NCBI GenBank assembly: GCA_018241205.1
Contig: JAFEEI010000004.1
Coordinates: 29,312-67,735, forward strand
DNA length: 38,424 nt
DNA from: Pseudomonadota bacterium
GTDB lineage: Bacteria > Pseudomonadota > Gammaproteobacteria > Burkholderiales > Nitrosomonadaceae
Direction: 5' to 3'
The translations under genes and the position numbers were made by a program. Below, one piece after another: positions 18,166 through 26,823 of this stretch (positions are counted from its first letter, which is position 1; each line of letters begins with the position of its first letter). Below the pieces are notes generated by a model. The model was not told where the DNA came from, did no database searches, and saw nothing but the letters and a program-made list of their open reading frames with translations.

Positions 18166-18831
18166 TCAGTTCTTCCGGAAAATCAAATCCCATACGCCAT
18201 GTCCAAGTTTGATTCCTCTTTGTTCAAATTTGGTCAATGGCCGGTAATCCGGCCGGGGCGCATAATTTGCTGCAGTATTCTTGAGCTGCGGCTCCTGACT
18301 CAGCACCTGCAAAATTTGCCCGGCATAGTCTTCCCAATCGGTTGCGACATGAATATAACCGCCCGGTTTTAAATGGCTGCATAAGCGGGTGGCCAATGCA
18401 GGCTGAATCAGTCTGCGTTTGTGGTGTCTGACTTTCGGCCACGGATCGGGGAAAAAGATGTGAATACCATCCAGGCATGCGGCAGGCAGCATATGCCGTA
18501 ATACTTCCACGGCGTCATGCTGGATGATGCGTAAATTGGTCAAGCCGTGCTGCTCGATTTGATTGAGCAGGCTGCCCACGCCGGGTGTATGCACTTCGAT
18601 ACCGAGATAATCGTGTTGCGGATGCGATTTGGCGATAGCCGCAGTACTTTCGCCCATGCCGAATCCGATTTCCAGGATTTTAGGTGCCTTGCGGCCAAAT
18701 ACCTGATCCAGATCCAATAGGTTTTCGCTGAACGGGATACCGTACTTTGGCAATAATGTTTCACAGGCGCGGCGTTGCGCGTTGGAAACGCGCCCTTGCC
18801 GGAGAACGAAGCTGCGTATGGCCTGCTGCAT
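18166..18831 (-). CDS. trmB: tRNA (guanine-N7)-methyltransferase
   Basis: A 221-residue SAM-dependent enzyme that methylates G46 in the variable loop of tRNAs. The SAM-binding motif [11 protein letters not shown], the acidic [13 protein letters not shown] motif (here [11 protein letters not shown]) and the signature [15 protein letters not shown] are all present, and the C-terminus ([19 protein letters not shown]) carries the family's T-x-(Y/F)-E-x-(R/K) element. The length is normal for proteobacterial TrmB. It is the last gene of a minus-strand set with thiS and thiG (43-base gap), possibly co-transcribed. Confidence 0.97.
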   Translation of the reverse strand: MQQAIRSFVLRQGRVSNAQRRACETLLPKYGIPFSENLLDLDQVFGRKAPKILEIGFGMGESTAAIAKSHPQHDYLGIEVHTPGVGSLLNQIEQHGLTNLRIIQHDAVEVLRHMLPAACLDGIHIFFPDPWPKVRHHKRRLIQPALATRLCSHLKPGGYIHVATDWEDYAGQILQVLSQEPQLKNTAANYAPRPDYRPLTKFEQRGIKLGHGVWDLIFRKN

Positions 18832-18874
18832 GGATTAATTAAATGGCAACAACGAACAGGGCGGTTATTTGGAT

Positions 18875-19678
18875 TTACTGCTTACCGGTTTTTTCAGTTT
18901 TGGCGATGATACCTTCCGTCGGTGAGCTGGGGCTGGCGCTGTAGAGTTTTTTCGCCATACGGCCGGCCAGATAGGCTTCACGCCCGGCTTCGACGGCTTT
19001 GCGCATCGCCGAGGCCATCAATACCGGATTCTTCGCGGCAGCGATTGCAGTGTTCATCAATACACCGTCACACCCGAGCTCCATTGCAATCGTTGCATCG
19101 GAAGCGGTACCGACGCCGGCATCGACCAGCACCGGGATTTTCGCGTTATCGATGATGATTTGCAGATTCCATGGATTCAAAATACCCATGCCGGAACCGA
19201 TCAACGAGGCGAGCGGCATCACCGCGACGCAACCCATCTGTTCCAGTTGCTTGGCCATGATCGGATCGTCCGAGGTGTACACCATCACCTGAAAATCCTC
19301 TTTAATCAGGATTTCCGCTGCTTTCAGCGTTTCCACCACGTTCGGGTACAGGGTTTTGGGATCGCCCAGCACTTCCAGTTTGACCAAGCTGTGCCCGTCG
19401 AGTAATTCGCGCGCCAGCCGCAATGTACGTACCGCATCGTCAACCGTGTAACATCCCGCCGTATTGGGCAGCAGCGTGTATTTCGACGGCGGCAGTGCGT
19501 CGAGCAGATTCGGTTCGTTGGCATTTTGCCCGATATTGGTGCGCCGGATCGCCACCGTGATGATTTCAGCGCCACTGGCCTCAACAGCCTCACGAGTTTC
19601 GTTGAAATCCTTGTATTTGCCTGTGCCGACCAGTAAACGGGAAGAATATGCTTTACCGGCAATGACTAAATTGTCCAT
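18875..19678 (-). CDS. thiG: Thiazole synthase
   Basis: A 267-residue TIM-barrel enzyme that forms the thiazole phosphate half of thiamine from deoxyxylulose phosphate, dehydroglycine or iminoglycine and ThiS thiocarboxylate. The Schiff-base lysine is K100 in [10 protein letters not shown]. Other family segments are [36 protein letters not shown] and the phosphate-binding [10 protein letters not shown] / [12 protein letters not shown]. The C-terminal tail (SPTEGII) is usual. thiS lies 40 bases upstream on the same strand, giving an enzyme-carrier pair. No ThiF, ThiO/ThiH or ThiE gene is in the window. Confidence 0.97.
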   Translation of the reverse strand: MDNLVIAGKAYSSRLLVGTGKYKDFNETREAVEASGAEIITVAIRRTNIGQNANEPNLLDALPPSKYTLLPNTAGCYTVDDAVRTLRLARELLDGHSLVKLEVLGDPKTLYPNVVETLKAAEILIKEDFQVMVYTSDDPIMAKQLEQMGCVAVMPLASLIGSGMGILNPWNLQIIIDNAKIPVLVDAGVGTASDATIAMELGCDGVLMNTAIAAAKNPVLMASAMRKAVEAGREAYLAGRMAKKLYSASPSSPTEGIIAKTEKTGKQ

Positions 19679-19718
19679 GCGATGATGTTTTCAGAATATT
19701 TTTAAACGGGATGACAAA

Positions 19719-19922
19719 CTAACCGCCGCCGACAGCGACGACGACTTCGAGTTGATCGCCATGCGTCAGCATCTGATCCGAGAACCGGCTGCGCGGAACG
19801 ATTTCGCCATTGCATTCGATGGCGATGCGTTTGCCGTGCAACGCAAGATGATCGATCAGTTGCGCTACATTGATCGGTGCCTCGAATTGCTGCGGTTGCC
19901 CATTAATGGTGAGTTGTATCAT
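19719..19922 (-). CDS. thiS: Sulfur carrier protein ThiS
   Basis: A 67-residue ubiquitin-like sulfur carrier. It has the beta-grasp opening IQLTINGQPQQFEAP, the core segment GKRIAIECNGEIVPRS and the obligatory C-terminal Gly-Gly (VVVAVGGG), which is adenylylated and converted to a thiocarboxylate. It is placed directly upstream of thiG. No TPP riboswitch (THI box) was recognised in the upstream 200 bases. Confidence 0.95.
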   Translation of the reverse strand: MIQLTINGQPQQFEAPINVAQLIDHLALHGKRIAIECNGEIVPRSRFSDQMLTHGDQLEVVVAVGGG

Positions 19923-20125
19923 GGATGATAAAACGAGGATTGATATTTCAGGTTAACCAGGTGAACAATCAAAATTCAGGGTGAATTTTAGCATGCGAGT
20001 AATAAGGCATTGGAGTAATTTATTTGAACCGGCAATGATGAAGGTTATATTCGCTGCTAAAACGGCAGCTTACCGGTCATTGCTCCGAGAGTTTGAGCAA
20101 TCCTGGTGTTTCTTGGTATTGCTGG
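19923..20125. other. Intergenic stretch with no recognised gene
   Basis: About 200 bases between the thiS start and a degraded comM copy. I see no convincing coding frame, RNA gene or riboswitch. It should contain the thiS-thiG promoter on the minus strand, but no clear -35/-10 pair was identified. Confidence 0.4.
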
Positions 20126-20304
20126 AATGATGCATAAAGTTTATTGCTTATCGAGTCTGCGATACTGAATCGTGCTGGTTAGTGATTTTATCGGCACTCG
20201 TCAAATCTGCAATCACCCGAGCGATTTTCAAAATACGGTGATACGCCCGGACTGACAAGTTCAAATGGCTTAGTCAAGTGCACAAAATTGATCGATTTCC
20301 TTAA
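20126..20304 (-). pseudogene. Degraded partial copy of the comM 3' end and its flank
   Basis: This stretch aligns in the same orientation with the 3' end of the intact comM gene at about 21225-21450. Shared blocks include GCGATACTGAATCG, ATGATACGC-type (here GTGATACGC), and ATCGATTTCCTTAA, in the same order, with point changes and several internal deletions. The match begins just outside the comM stop (AATGATGCAT against AATAATGCAT) and ends at TTAA, where the MITE-like element starts. By eye identity is roughly three quarters in the aligned parts. No reading frame survives. It is either the tail of a second comM or a fragment brought in with foreign DNA. Confidence 0.8.
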
Positions 20305-20446
20305 GGAAACACTGATTAATTGCCTGCACAAGCGATTTGCTGTGTTGGATAGTACTCAAAATTAGCCTATCGTATTGATATATCTCGTTTCTTGCGCTCC
20401 ATCCGCCTTGCATATCATCTTGCTCGATCAATTAATCAGCATTTCC
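20305..20446. mobile_element. MITE-like element with 18-base inverted ends and TTAA target duplication
   Basis: The left end GGAAACACTGATTAATTG (20305-20322) and the reverse complement of the right end (20429-20446) match at 16 of 18 bases. TTAA directly flanks both ends (20301-20304 and 20447-20450), as expected of a target duplication; the intact comM copy has the same TTTCCTTAA sequence at the matching site without the element. At 142 bases and with no reading frame, it is non-autonomous and would need a transposase from elsewhere. The TTAA target and ends suggest, without proving, an IS5-like source. Confidence 0.7.
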
Positions 20447-20451
20447 TTAAG

Positions 20452-21012
20452 TTATGAAAATTTGTAATAACGCTTCGTAAAAGAACCAACGATTATAAAT
20501 CCAAGAAGCAGCATAATGTACTGAGAAGGCTCTGGTACTGCTCCAATTGTGGCGTACATATAGAAATCATTTACGCCATCGGGTGAGATGCCAGCATAAG
20601 TACCCACTAGATCAGCAGATCTATCTGCCCATCCAAGAGATAGCAACGGACTACCACTTATTCGTGTCCATGATTGTGCAACTCCATTACTGCCAGAAAC
20701 TTCGAAAATAGCACTCATAGTTGATCCATCGGATAACGTAACATCTAATTCAGGAAATGTTCCGAGACCGGCTGGATCCGCAAATAACCAGTAATTACCT
20801 TGTGGAATTCCTTCAATCGATGCATCCGGTGCATTAAGTAATGGCCCATGAGCTAAATTACTAACTCCCAGTATCCAATGACCTGTCGTCCAGGTAACCC
20901 AGATTTGTCCAGGATTTTCAGAATTGAAGAGTGTAAGATCTTTTATCGTAACTGCAGCTTGCGCAGAAAACGATGAGATGATAAGAAAGGCTCCAATGAT
21001 TAATTTTTTCAT
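20452..21012 (-). CDS. PEP-CTERM sorting domain protein
   Basis: A 186-residue secreted protein. The signal peptide (KKLIIGAFLIISSFSAQAA) is cleaved probably after AQA. The C-terminus is a PEP-CTERM tripartite signal: VPEPSQ, a hydrophobic helix (YIMLLLGFIIVGS) and a basic end (TKRYYK). In known systems this signal is recognised by exosortase (EpsH), linking the protein to exopolysaccharide or biofilm export. No exosortase gene is in the window. The middle, about 130 residues rich in G, S, T and W, matches no domain I recognise. A ribosome-binding site (AAAGGA) precedes the ATG. It is AT-richer than its neighbours, and its stop codon lies right beside the MITE-like element. Confidence 0.85.
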   Translation of the reverse strand: MKKLIIGAFLIISSFSAQAAVTIKDLTLFNSENPGQIWVTWTTGHWILGVSNLAHGPLLNAPDASIEGIPQGNYWLFADPAGLGTFPELDVTLSDGSTMSAIFEVSGSNGVAQSWTRISGSPLLSLGWADRSADLVGTYAGISPDGVNDFYMYATIGAVPEPSQYIMLLLGFIIVGSFTKRYYKFS

Positions 21013-21238
21013 TTTATTCCTTTATTTTTTAGGGATTGCAGTTTACGAAAAAAATAGTGAGGTGTCAAGTAATTTTTATTAATATACAATAACTTATATT
21101 TGTTCGATCGGCTTATCATTTAAGCAAACCTACTATAGCTCCATTTAATCCTTACTTTTTAATCTCTATCGGATTTAATCCCTCACCCGCTGGGGCAGGT
21201 GCTTTATATTTTGGTTTTGAAAATAATGCATATGAAGC

Positions 21239-22750
21239 CTACCGTTTATCCAACCGGCGATACTGAATCGCTTCCGCGATATGCTGATTGCTGATTTTTT
21301 CGATTCCAGCCAAATCCGCAATGGTTCGCGCGACTTTGAGAATACGATGATACGCGCGAGCCGATAGGTTCAAACGATTAATAGCTTGTTTCAGTAGATT
21401 TTCACTGACCGAGTCAAGTGCGCAAAATCGATCGATTTCCTTAACACTCAAGCGGCTATTCGTTTTTCCCTGCCGGTTAAGTTGTAATTGATAGGCCTTT
21501 TCAACGCGCTGGCGGATCGCGCTGCTTTTCTCACTGGCTACTTGTTGCCTCATCAATTCCTGCTGCAGCACCGCCGGTACTTCGATTTGCATGTCGATAC
21601 GGTCGAGTAGCGGGCCGGAGATTCGGCTGCGGTAGCGGGCGATTTGATCGGGGGTGCAGTGGCATTTGCCGGAGGGGTGACCTAAATAGCCGCAGGGGCA
21701 GGGGTTCATTGCGGCGATCAGTTGAAATTGTGCCGGGAATTCGGCTTGGCGGGCGGCGCGGGAGATGGTGATTTTGCCGGATTCCAGTGGTTCACGCAGG
21801 ACTTCCAGCACCTTGCGGTCAAATTCGGCGAGTTCGTCGAGAAACAGCACGCCGTGCAGCGCCAATGAGATTTCACCGGGGCGCGGCTGGCTGCCGCCAC
21901 CAACCAGGGCAATGCCGGAAGCGGTGTGATGCGGCGAGCGGAATGGCCGCTGCTTCCAGTTTTCGATATTGAAGTTGCCGTAGCCAAGCGATTGAATCGC
22001 GGCGGACTCCAGAGCTTCCTGCTCGGTCATGGGCGGCAGAATACCGGGAAAACGCGCCGCCAGCATCGATTTTCCGGTACCCGGCGGGCCGATCATCAAC
22101 AGGCTGTGACCGCCGGCAGCGGCGATTTCCAATGCACGTTTGGCATGTGTTTGTCCTTTAACGTCCTCCATGTCAGGATAAACGGCTGTGCGACTACCGA
22201 TGTCGTTCCCGCCAGGATTCTGATAAACCGGCAAAGGCTCCCGGTCACTCAAGTGCGCGCAAATTTGCAGCAGCGATCGGGCGGCATAAATAGTGGCTTT
22301 GTTGACCAGTGCGGCTTCCGCGGCATTTTGTTGCGGTAAGACGAAACTGCGGCCGGATTGCGAAGCGTTATAGGTCATCGCCAGCGCACCGTGGATGGGC
22401 CGCAGCTCACCGGTCAACGCCAATTCCCCGGCCCATTCGTACTGATCCAGTTTGTCGCCGGGAATTTGTCCGGTAGCTGCGAGTATGCCGAGTGCGATCG
22501 GTAAATCGAAACGTCCGCTTTCTTTCGGCAGATCGGCAGGCGCCAGATTGACCGTGATGCGCTGCGCGGGCATTTTGAATTGCGCGTTCTGCAATGCCGC
22601 ACGGACGCGATCTTTGCTTTCTTTGACTTCGGTATCGGGGAGGCCGACGATGGTGAAACTGGGTAAACCGTTGGCGATGTGGGTTTCCACCGTCACTAAC
22701 GGCGCTTGGATACCCGCAAGCGCCCGGCTATACAGAACGGCAAGAGACAT
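21239..22750 (-). CDS. comM: ComM/YifB-family Mg-chelatase-like AAA+ ATPase
   Basis: A 503-residue protein of the ComM family. In naturally competent bacteria, ComM is a helicase that promotes branch migration during integration of transforming DNA. The N-terminal ChlI domain (LYSRALAGIQAPLVTVETHIANG, residues about 6-28 and on) is followed by the AAA+ core with Walker A GPPGTGKS (about 221-228), Walker B GVLFLDELAEF, a cysteine cluster AMNPCPCGYLGHPSGKCHC, and a C-terminal lid domain (LSARAYHRILKVARTIADL). It is intact. Its 3' end is partly duplicated about 1 kb downstream. The gene is widespread in non-competent bacteria too, so competence is not implied. Confidence 0.95.
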   Translation of the reverse strand: MSLAVLYSRALAGIQAPLVTVETHIANGLPSFTIVGLPDTEVKESKDRVRAALQNAQFKMPAQRITVNLAPADLPKESGRFDLPIALGILAATGQIPGDKLDQYEWAGELALTGELRPIHGALAMTYNASQSGRSFVLPQQNAAEAALVNKATIYAARSLLQICAHLSDREPLPVYQNPGGNDIGSRTAVYPDMEDVKGQTHAKRALEIAAAGGHSLLMIGPPGTGKSMLAARFPGILPPMTEQEALESAAIQSLGYGNFNIENWKQRPFRSPHHTASGIALVGGGSQPRPGEISLALHGVLFLDELAEFDRKVLEVLREPLESGKITISRAARQAEFPAQFQLIAAMNPCPCGYLGHPSGKCHCTPDQIARYRSRISGPLLDRIDMQIEVPAVLQQELMRQQVASEKSSAIRQRVEKAYQLQLNRQGKTNSRLSVKEIDRFCALDSVSENLLKQAINRLNLSARAYHRILKVARTIADLAGIEKISNQHIAEAIQYRRLDKR

Positions 22751-22834
22751 TTAATAAACGCGAATCTAAGTGCAATCAGGTACGGATGTGAAAAGGCTCA
22801 AGGATATCAAACCACGAGCAGAAATCGACTCAAT

Positions 22835-23131
22835 TTACCCTTCGGCTTGCACGCGATCCGATGTTTCATTTTTTTCTGTGTCGCTCGCAGCGGATTGATT
22901 CAAGCGCGCTTCCAATTCGGCCACTCTGGCTTCGAGGAGTATCAATTTTTCCCGGGTGCGTTGCAGCACTTCCTGCTGCACGTCAAATTCATCGCGCGTG
23001 ACGAGATCAAGCCGGGTAAAAGCGCCCGCTAACAGTACCCGGATGTTTTTTTCGATATCTTTGGCCGGGCTGTTATGCAGAATATCGCTGACTTTGGCAT
23101 TGATTTCGTCGATTACGTTTTTATTAAGCAT
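22835..23131 (-). CDS. ubiK: Ubiquinone biosynthesis accessory factor UbiK
   Basis: A 98-residue BMFP-domain protein (YqiC type). An amphipathic N-terminal part ([22 protein letters not shown]; here [18 protein letters not shown]) is followed by a predicted coiled coil ([23 protein letters not shown], residues about 55-77). UbiK interacts with UbiJ and supports aerobic ubiquinone synthesis in gammaproteobacteria. It lies 84 bases upstream of comM on the same strand and is divergent from amgK; the 227-base gap presumably carries promoters for both directions. Confidence 0.9.
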   Translation of the reverse strand: MLNKNVIDEINAKVSDILHNSPAKDIEKNIRVLLAGAFTRLDLVTRDEFDVQQEVLQRTREKLILLEARVAELEARLNQSAASDTEKNETSDRVQAEG

Positions 23132-23358
23132 TGATGTTCTCCTGTTGATGATTCACTACTTGATCCGCTGATGCGGATGGCTACGTGATAAAATCTCAAA
23201 CGGTATTTCTTTACAACATCGGATTATCCACTGTTATTGCGCCAGGTTCCACTGTTAAGGATTGCTGGTTATTTTGCCATGCTACCGCCCGTCAATGAAT
23301 AGATGAATACCCTCAACAATTTACCGATTGAATAATGGTTGACTATCCGGAGATATGA

Positions 23359-24363
23359 ATGGAACGCAGACAATTACTTGAGCACTGGTTGCAGGATCAA
23401 TTCCCCGCACAACCGTTTACATTACAACCGGCGTCGGCGGATGCCAGCTTCCGGCGTTATTTCCGTATTGCTGTTGACGATCAGACTGTTATCGTCATGG
23501 ATGCGCCGCCGCCGCATGAAGATTGCGCACCGTTCTTGCGTGTGGCGGAAATTCTCGCGGCAGCCGGCGTGCATGTGCCTAAAATACTGGCACAAAATCT
23601 CGATCTGGGTTTCTTGCTGCTATCCGATCTGGGCAATACGACATTTTTACACGCACTGAGTGACCGGATCGAGAGCGCCCATCAGCTTTATGGCGACGCA
23701 ATCGATGCGCTGGTCAGAATGCAATTGTCGCATCAGGCGGAAAGCCTGCCGGTTTATGGCGAAGCGTTGCTGCAAAGAGAACTCGATCTGTTTCCGGACT
23801 GGTATATTGCAAAACATTTGCAAGTGGATTTAACCGAAAAACAACAGGCTGCATTGCGCACCGTTTTTTCCCGGATTCTGCACAACAATCTGGCGCAACC
23901 CAAAGTGTTGGTGCATCGCGATTATCATTCGCGCAATCTGATGGTGGCTGCTCCCAATCCGGGCATCATTGATTTCCAGGATGCTGTGTATGGTCCGGTT
24001 ACCTATGATCTGGTGTCGCTCTTGAAGGATGCGTACATCCGATGGGACGAAGAGCATATTCTCGACTGGGCCATCCGCTATTGGGAAAAAGCGCGTAAGG
24101 CGGGACTGCCGGTTACTGCCGATTTTGCTACGTTCTACCGGGATTTCGAATGGATGGGCGTGCAGCGCCACCTCAAGGTACTGGGGATTTTTGCCCGGCT
24201 CAATTACCGCGACGGCAAAGCGGTGTATTTGAACGACATGCCGCTGGTGATGCAGTATTTGCGCAAGGCGTGCGAGCGCTACCGCGAGCTCGATCCGTTA
24301 CTGAATTTGCTGGATGAATTGCATCCGGTCGAATCCGGTCAGAAAGTTGGCTATACCTTCTGA
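23359..24363 (+). CDS. amgK: N-acetylmuramate/N-acetylglucosamine kinase AmgK
   Basis: A 334-residue kinase of the aminoglycoside-phosphotransferase fold. The catalytic loop HRDYHSRNLM and the metal-binding IIDFQDA are present, with DASFRRYFRI near the N-terminus as the nucleotide-binding strand-loop. With the adjacent murU it forms the anomeric recycling route in which AmgK phosphorylates MurNAc or GlcNAc at C1, bypassing de novo UDP-MurNAc synthesis and thus fosfomycin's target. The gene pair is the strongest evidence, because the APH fold alone has many functions. It ends 16 bases before the murU start chosen here. Confidence 0.92.
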   Translation: MERRQLLEHWLQDQFPAQPFTLQPASADASFRRYFRIAVDDQTVIVMDAPPPHEDCAPFLRVAEILAAAGVHVPKILAQNLDLGFLLLSDLGNTTFLHALSDRIESAHQLYGDAIDALVRMQLSHQAESLPVYGEALLQRELDLFPDWYIAKHLQVDLTEKQQAALRTVFSRILHNNLAQPKVLVHRDYHSRNLMVAAPNPGIIDFQDAVYGPVTYDLVSLLKDAYIRWDEEHILDWAIRYWEKARKAGLPVTADFATFYRDFEWMGVQRHLKVLGIFARLNYRDGKAVYLNDMPLVMQYLRKACERYRELDPLLNLLDELHPVESGQKVGYTF

Positions 24364-24379
24364 ACGTATCCCTTATAAA

Positions 24380-25096
24380 GTGATGATACTCGCCGCCGGG
24401 CGCGGTGAGCGCATGCGCCCGCTCACCGATGCAATGCCGAAGCCGTTGCTGAAGGCGGGAGGACGTGCATTGATCGAGCATCAATTGATCAGTCTGGCAC
24501 GTGCCGGTTTTACCGATGTCGTCATCAATCATGCGTATCTGGGTGACATGATCGAAAAAGCTCTGGGATGCGGTGAACACTACGGTGTGCGTATCCGCTA
24601 TTCGCCCGAGCAGGTGGTGCTGGAAACGGCAGGCGGGATTGCCAATGCCTTGCCACTATTGACGGGAGGATCCGGCGATCAGCCGTTTCTGGTGGTGAAT
24701 GCCGATATCTATTGCACAATGGATTATGCAGCGTTGTTACCGGCATTGCAGGAGATGCAGGCTGATGCAGATCGGCTTGCGCACCTGGTTCTGGTCGATA
24801 ATCCGCCGCACCATGCCGACGGTGATTTTGCGTTGTGCGGTGTCCAAGTTAAGCTGACTGGAAATCCAAAACTGACGTTCAGTGGCATCGGTATTTATCA
24901 GGCGCGGCTTTTTGGCGATCTACAGCCCGGTTTGCCGGTTAAACTTGCACCGTTGTTGCGGCAGGCCATGCAGGCAGGGAAGGTGAGCGGCGCCTATTTT
25001 TCCGGTCAGTGGGTCGATGTCGGAACGCCGGAGCGGCTTGAATTATTGGATAAACAACTCAAATCTCGCGCAGAATCATCCGCCGGATCGCTTTAA
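24380..25096 (+). CDS. murU: N-acetylmuramate-1-phosphate uridylyltransferase MurU
   Basis: A nucleotidyltransferase of about 238 residues that turns MurNAc-1-phosphate and UTP into UDP-MurNAc. The N-terminal motif MILAAGRGERMRPLTD and MPKPLLKAGGRALI identify the NTP-transferase fold; ETAGGIANAL and VVNADIY (metal-binding Asp) are also present. The family starts right before MILAAG, so the start is GTG at 24380 or ATG at 24383. The frame is open farther upstream inside amgK, but those residues do not look like family sequence. No strong ribosome-binding site is visible, suggesting coupling to amgK. The pepP gene follows after 17 bases. Confidence 0.93.
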   Translation: MMILAAGRGERMRPLTDAMPKPLLKAGGRALIEHQLISLARAGFTDVVINHAYLGDMIEKALGCGEHYGVRIRYSPEQVVLETAGGIANALPLLTGGSGDQPFLVVNADIYCTMDYAALLPALQEMQADADRLAHLVLVDNPPHHADGDFALCGVQVKLTGNPKLTFSGIGIYQARLFGDLQPGLPVKLAPLLRQAMQAGKVSGAYFSGQWVDVGTPERLELLDKQLKSRAESSAGSL

Positions 25097-25113
25097 GGAA
25101 TAAAGAACTCGTT

Positions 25114-26421
25114 ATGACACACTTTCAACATTTCATCGCCCGCCGCCAGCATCTGGCAAGCAAAATGCAATCCGGCATCGCGATTATCCCGACCGCGCCG
25201 GAGCGCCTGCGCAATCGTGACGCACATTATCCTTACCGTTTCGACAGCTATTTTTATTATTTGACCGGGTTTCGTGAACCGGAAGCCGTGCTGGTGCTCG
25301 TTGCCGCAGGTGATGATGCGCCGCCGAAACAGCTATTGTTCTGCCGCGAAAAGAATCAGGAGCGGGAAATCTGGGATGGTTACCGTTATGGGCCGGAAGC
25401 CGCGAAAGCAATTTTCGGTTTTGACGAAGCGCATGCCATTGATAAACTGGATGAGTTACTTCCCAAATTATTGGCCGATCAAAAGGCTGTTTATACGGCA
25501 CTGGGGCTGGATCTGGCTTGGGACCAGCGCGTCATCGGCTGGTTGAACCGGGTACGCGAACAAGCGCGTACGGGCGTTGCCGCGCCAACAGAAATTCGCG
25601 ACAGCCGCGCATTGCTGGATGAGATGCGCTTGATCAAAGACACCGAGGAATTGCGGATTATGCAACGCGCCGCCGATATTTCCGCGCAAGCGCACCAGCG
25701 CGCGATGCAGACAACGCGTCCGGGCATGCGCGAGTACGAGATCGAAGCGGAATTGCTCTACACGTTCTACCGGCACGGCGCGCAGGCACCGGCTTATACT
25801 TCCATTGTCGCCGGCGGGGCCAATGCGTGTGTGTTACATTATGTGCAGAATGATGCCGCACTGAAATCGGGCGATTTATTGCTGATCGATGCCGGGTGTG
25901 AATTGGACGGTTATGCATCGGACATCACCCGCACATTCCCCGTGAACGGTAAATTCACCGCACCACAGCGCGATGTTTATCAACTGGTGCTGGCCGCGCA
26001 GGCAGCGGCGATCGCGCAAGTGCAACCGGATAACAACTGGAATGATCCGCACCAGGCGGCATTGCGGGTATTGGCGCAGGGTTTCATCGATCTGGGACTA
26101 TGTCAGGGCAGTGTCGATGCCGTGTTGGAGTCGGAAGATTACAAACGCTTCTACATGCATCGAACCGGACATTGGCTCGGCATGGACGTTCACGATGCCG
26201 GCGAGTACAAATTGAAAGGTGAATGGCGTAAATTGCAACCGGGCATGGTGCTGACCGTCGAACCGGGATGTTATATCCGTGCGGCGGATAATGTTCCGGA
26301 ACATTTCTGGAATATCGGAATCCGTATAGAAGATGATGTTGTGGTTACACCGTCGGGGCATGAAATTTTGACGCTGGCGGCACCCAAAACAATAGCCGAA
26401 ATAGAGGAGCTGATGCTATGA
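25114..26421 (+). CDS. pepP: Xaa-Pro aminopeptidase P
   Basis: A 435-residue M24 metallopeptidase that removes N-terminal residues preceding proline. The N-terminal AMP_N domain (HYPYRFDSYFYYLTGFREPEA, about 28-48) precedes the pita-bread catalytic domain. Di-manganese ligands can be placed in LLIDAGCELDGYASDITRTF (two Asp), HRTGHWLGMDVHD (His), VLTVEPGCYI (Glu) and GIRIEDDVVV (Glu). The length matches E. coli PepP. Its stop overlaps the start of the next gene (ATGA). In many proteobacteria pepP precedes ubiH; here it precedes a small membrane protein gene instead. Confidence 0.96.
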   Translation: MTHFQHFIARRQHLASKMQSGIAIIPTAPERLRNRDAHYPYRFDSYFYYLTGFREPEAVLVLVAAGDDAPPKQLLFCREKNQEREIWDGYRYGPEAAKAIFGFDEAHAIDKLDELLPKLLADQKAVYTALGLDLAWDQRVIGWLNRVREQARTGVAAPTEIRDSRALLDEMRLIKDTEELRIMQRAADISAQAHQRAMQTTRPGMREYEIEAELLYTFYRHGAQAPAYTSIVAGGANACVLHYVQNDAALKSGDLLLIDAGCELDGYASDITRTFPVNGKFTAPQRDVYQLVLAAQAAAIAQVQPDNNWNDPHQAALRVLAQGFIDLGLCQGSVDAVLESEDYKRFYMHRTGHWLGMDVHDAGEYKLKGEWRKLQPGMVLTVEPGCYIRAADNVPEHFWNIGIRIEDDVVVTPSGHEILTLAAPKTIAEIEELML

Positions 26422-26786
26422 GCGATGAAGAAAGGAAGGTTGTAATCAGCAGAATTTCCGAATACCGCCAGGACGAATCGGGCCGATATCAGCGTGTGCC
26501 GGTTTCTCCGGTGAATCGCTGGCTTACTTATGCGATCCTCATTCCGGTCGTGATTATCATGGCCCTATTGGGTGTTTTCTTTTTTGCCGCTTTCCTGGCT
26601 TTATTAGCCGTCGCCGTGGTGGTGGTGGGGATACGCTTCTGGTGGCTGCGCCGGAAGTATGAAAACGCCCTGCAGCAATCCGGTGAAGCAAACCGGCAAT
26701 CCGAAGCGGATCATACGGTAATCATCGAAGACGCGCAGATCATCGAAGAGACCGAAGTGCACCGGACTGAACAGAAAAAGCATTGA
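26418..26786 (+). CDS. Small membrane protein of unknown function, coupled to pepP
   Basis: A 122-residue protein with a charged N-terminus, two closely spaced or one long hydrophobic stretch (WLTYAILIPVVIIMALLGVF and FFAAFLALLAVAVVVVGIRF, about residues 34-75), the basic stop WWLRRKYE, and an acidic, His- and Glu-rich tail (IIEDAQIIEETEVHRTEQKKH, from about 102). I recognise no family. The ATGA overlap with pepP shows that the gene is translated together with it. The downstream gene is convergent, so this gene ends the amgK-murU-pepP run. Confidence 0.8.
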   Translation: MSDEERKVVISRISEYRQDESGRYQRVPVSPVNRWLTYAILIPVVIIMALLGVFFFAAFLALLAVAVVVVGIRFWWLRRKYENALQQSGEANRQSEADHTVIIEDAQIIEETEVHRTEQKKH

Positions 26787-26823
26787 ACCGCATCAGACCG
26801 GCTTGGCCGTTTGCAATCGCAAC

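Noticed and set aside
19923..20120. TPP riboswitch upstream of thiS-thiG
   Set aside because: No THI-box core (CUGAGA ... ACCUGAUCUGG-like) could be found; a segment reading GTTCACCTGGTTAACCTG on the minus strand is only superficially similar.
24314..24379. Upstream extension of murU into amgK
   Set aside because: The extra residues do not match the family, which starts immediately before MILAAGRG; the frame is open there by chance within amgK coding sequence.
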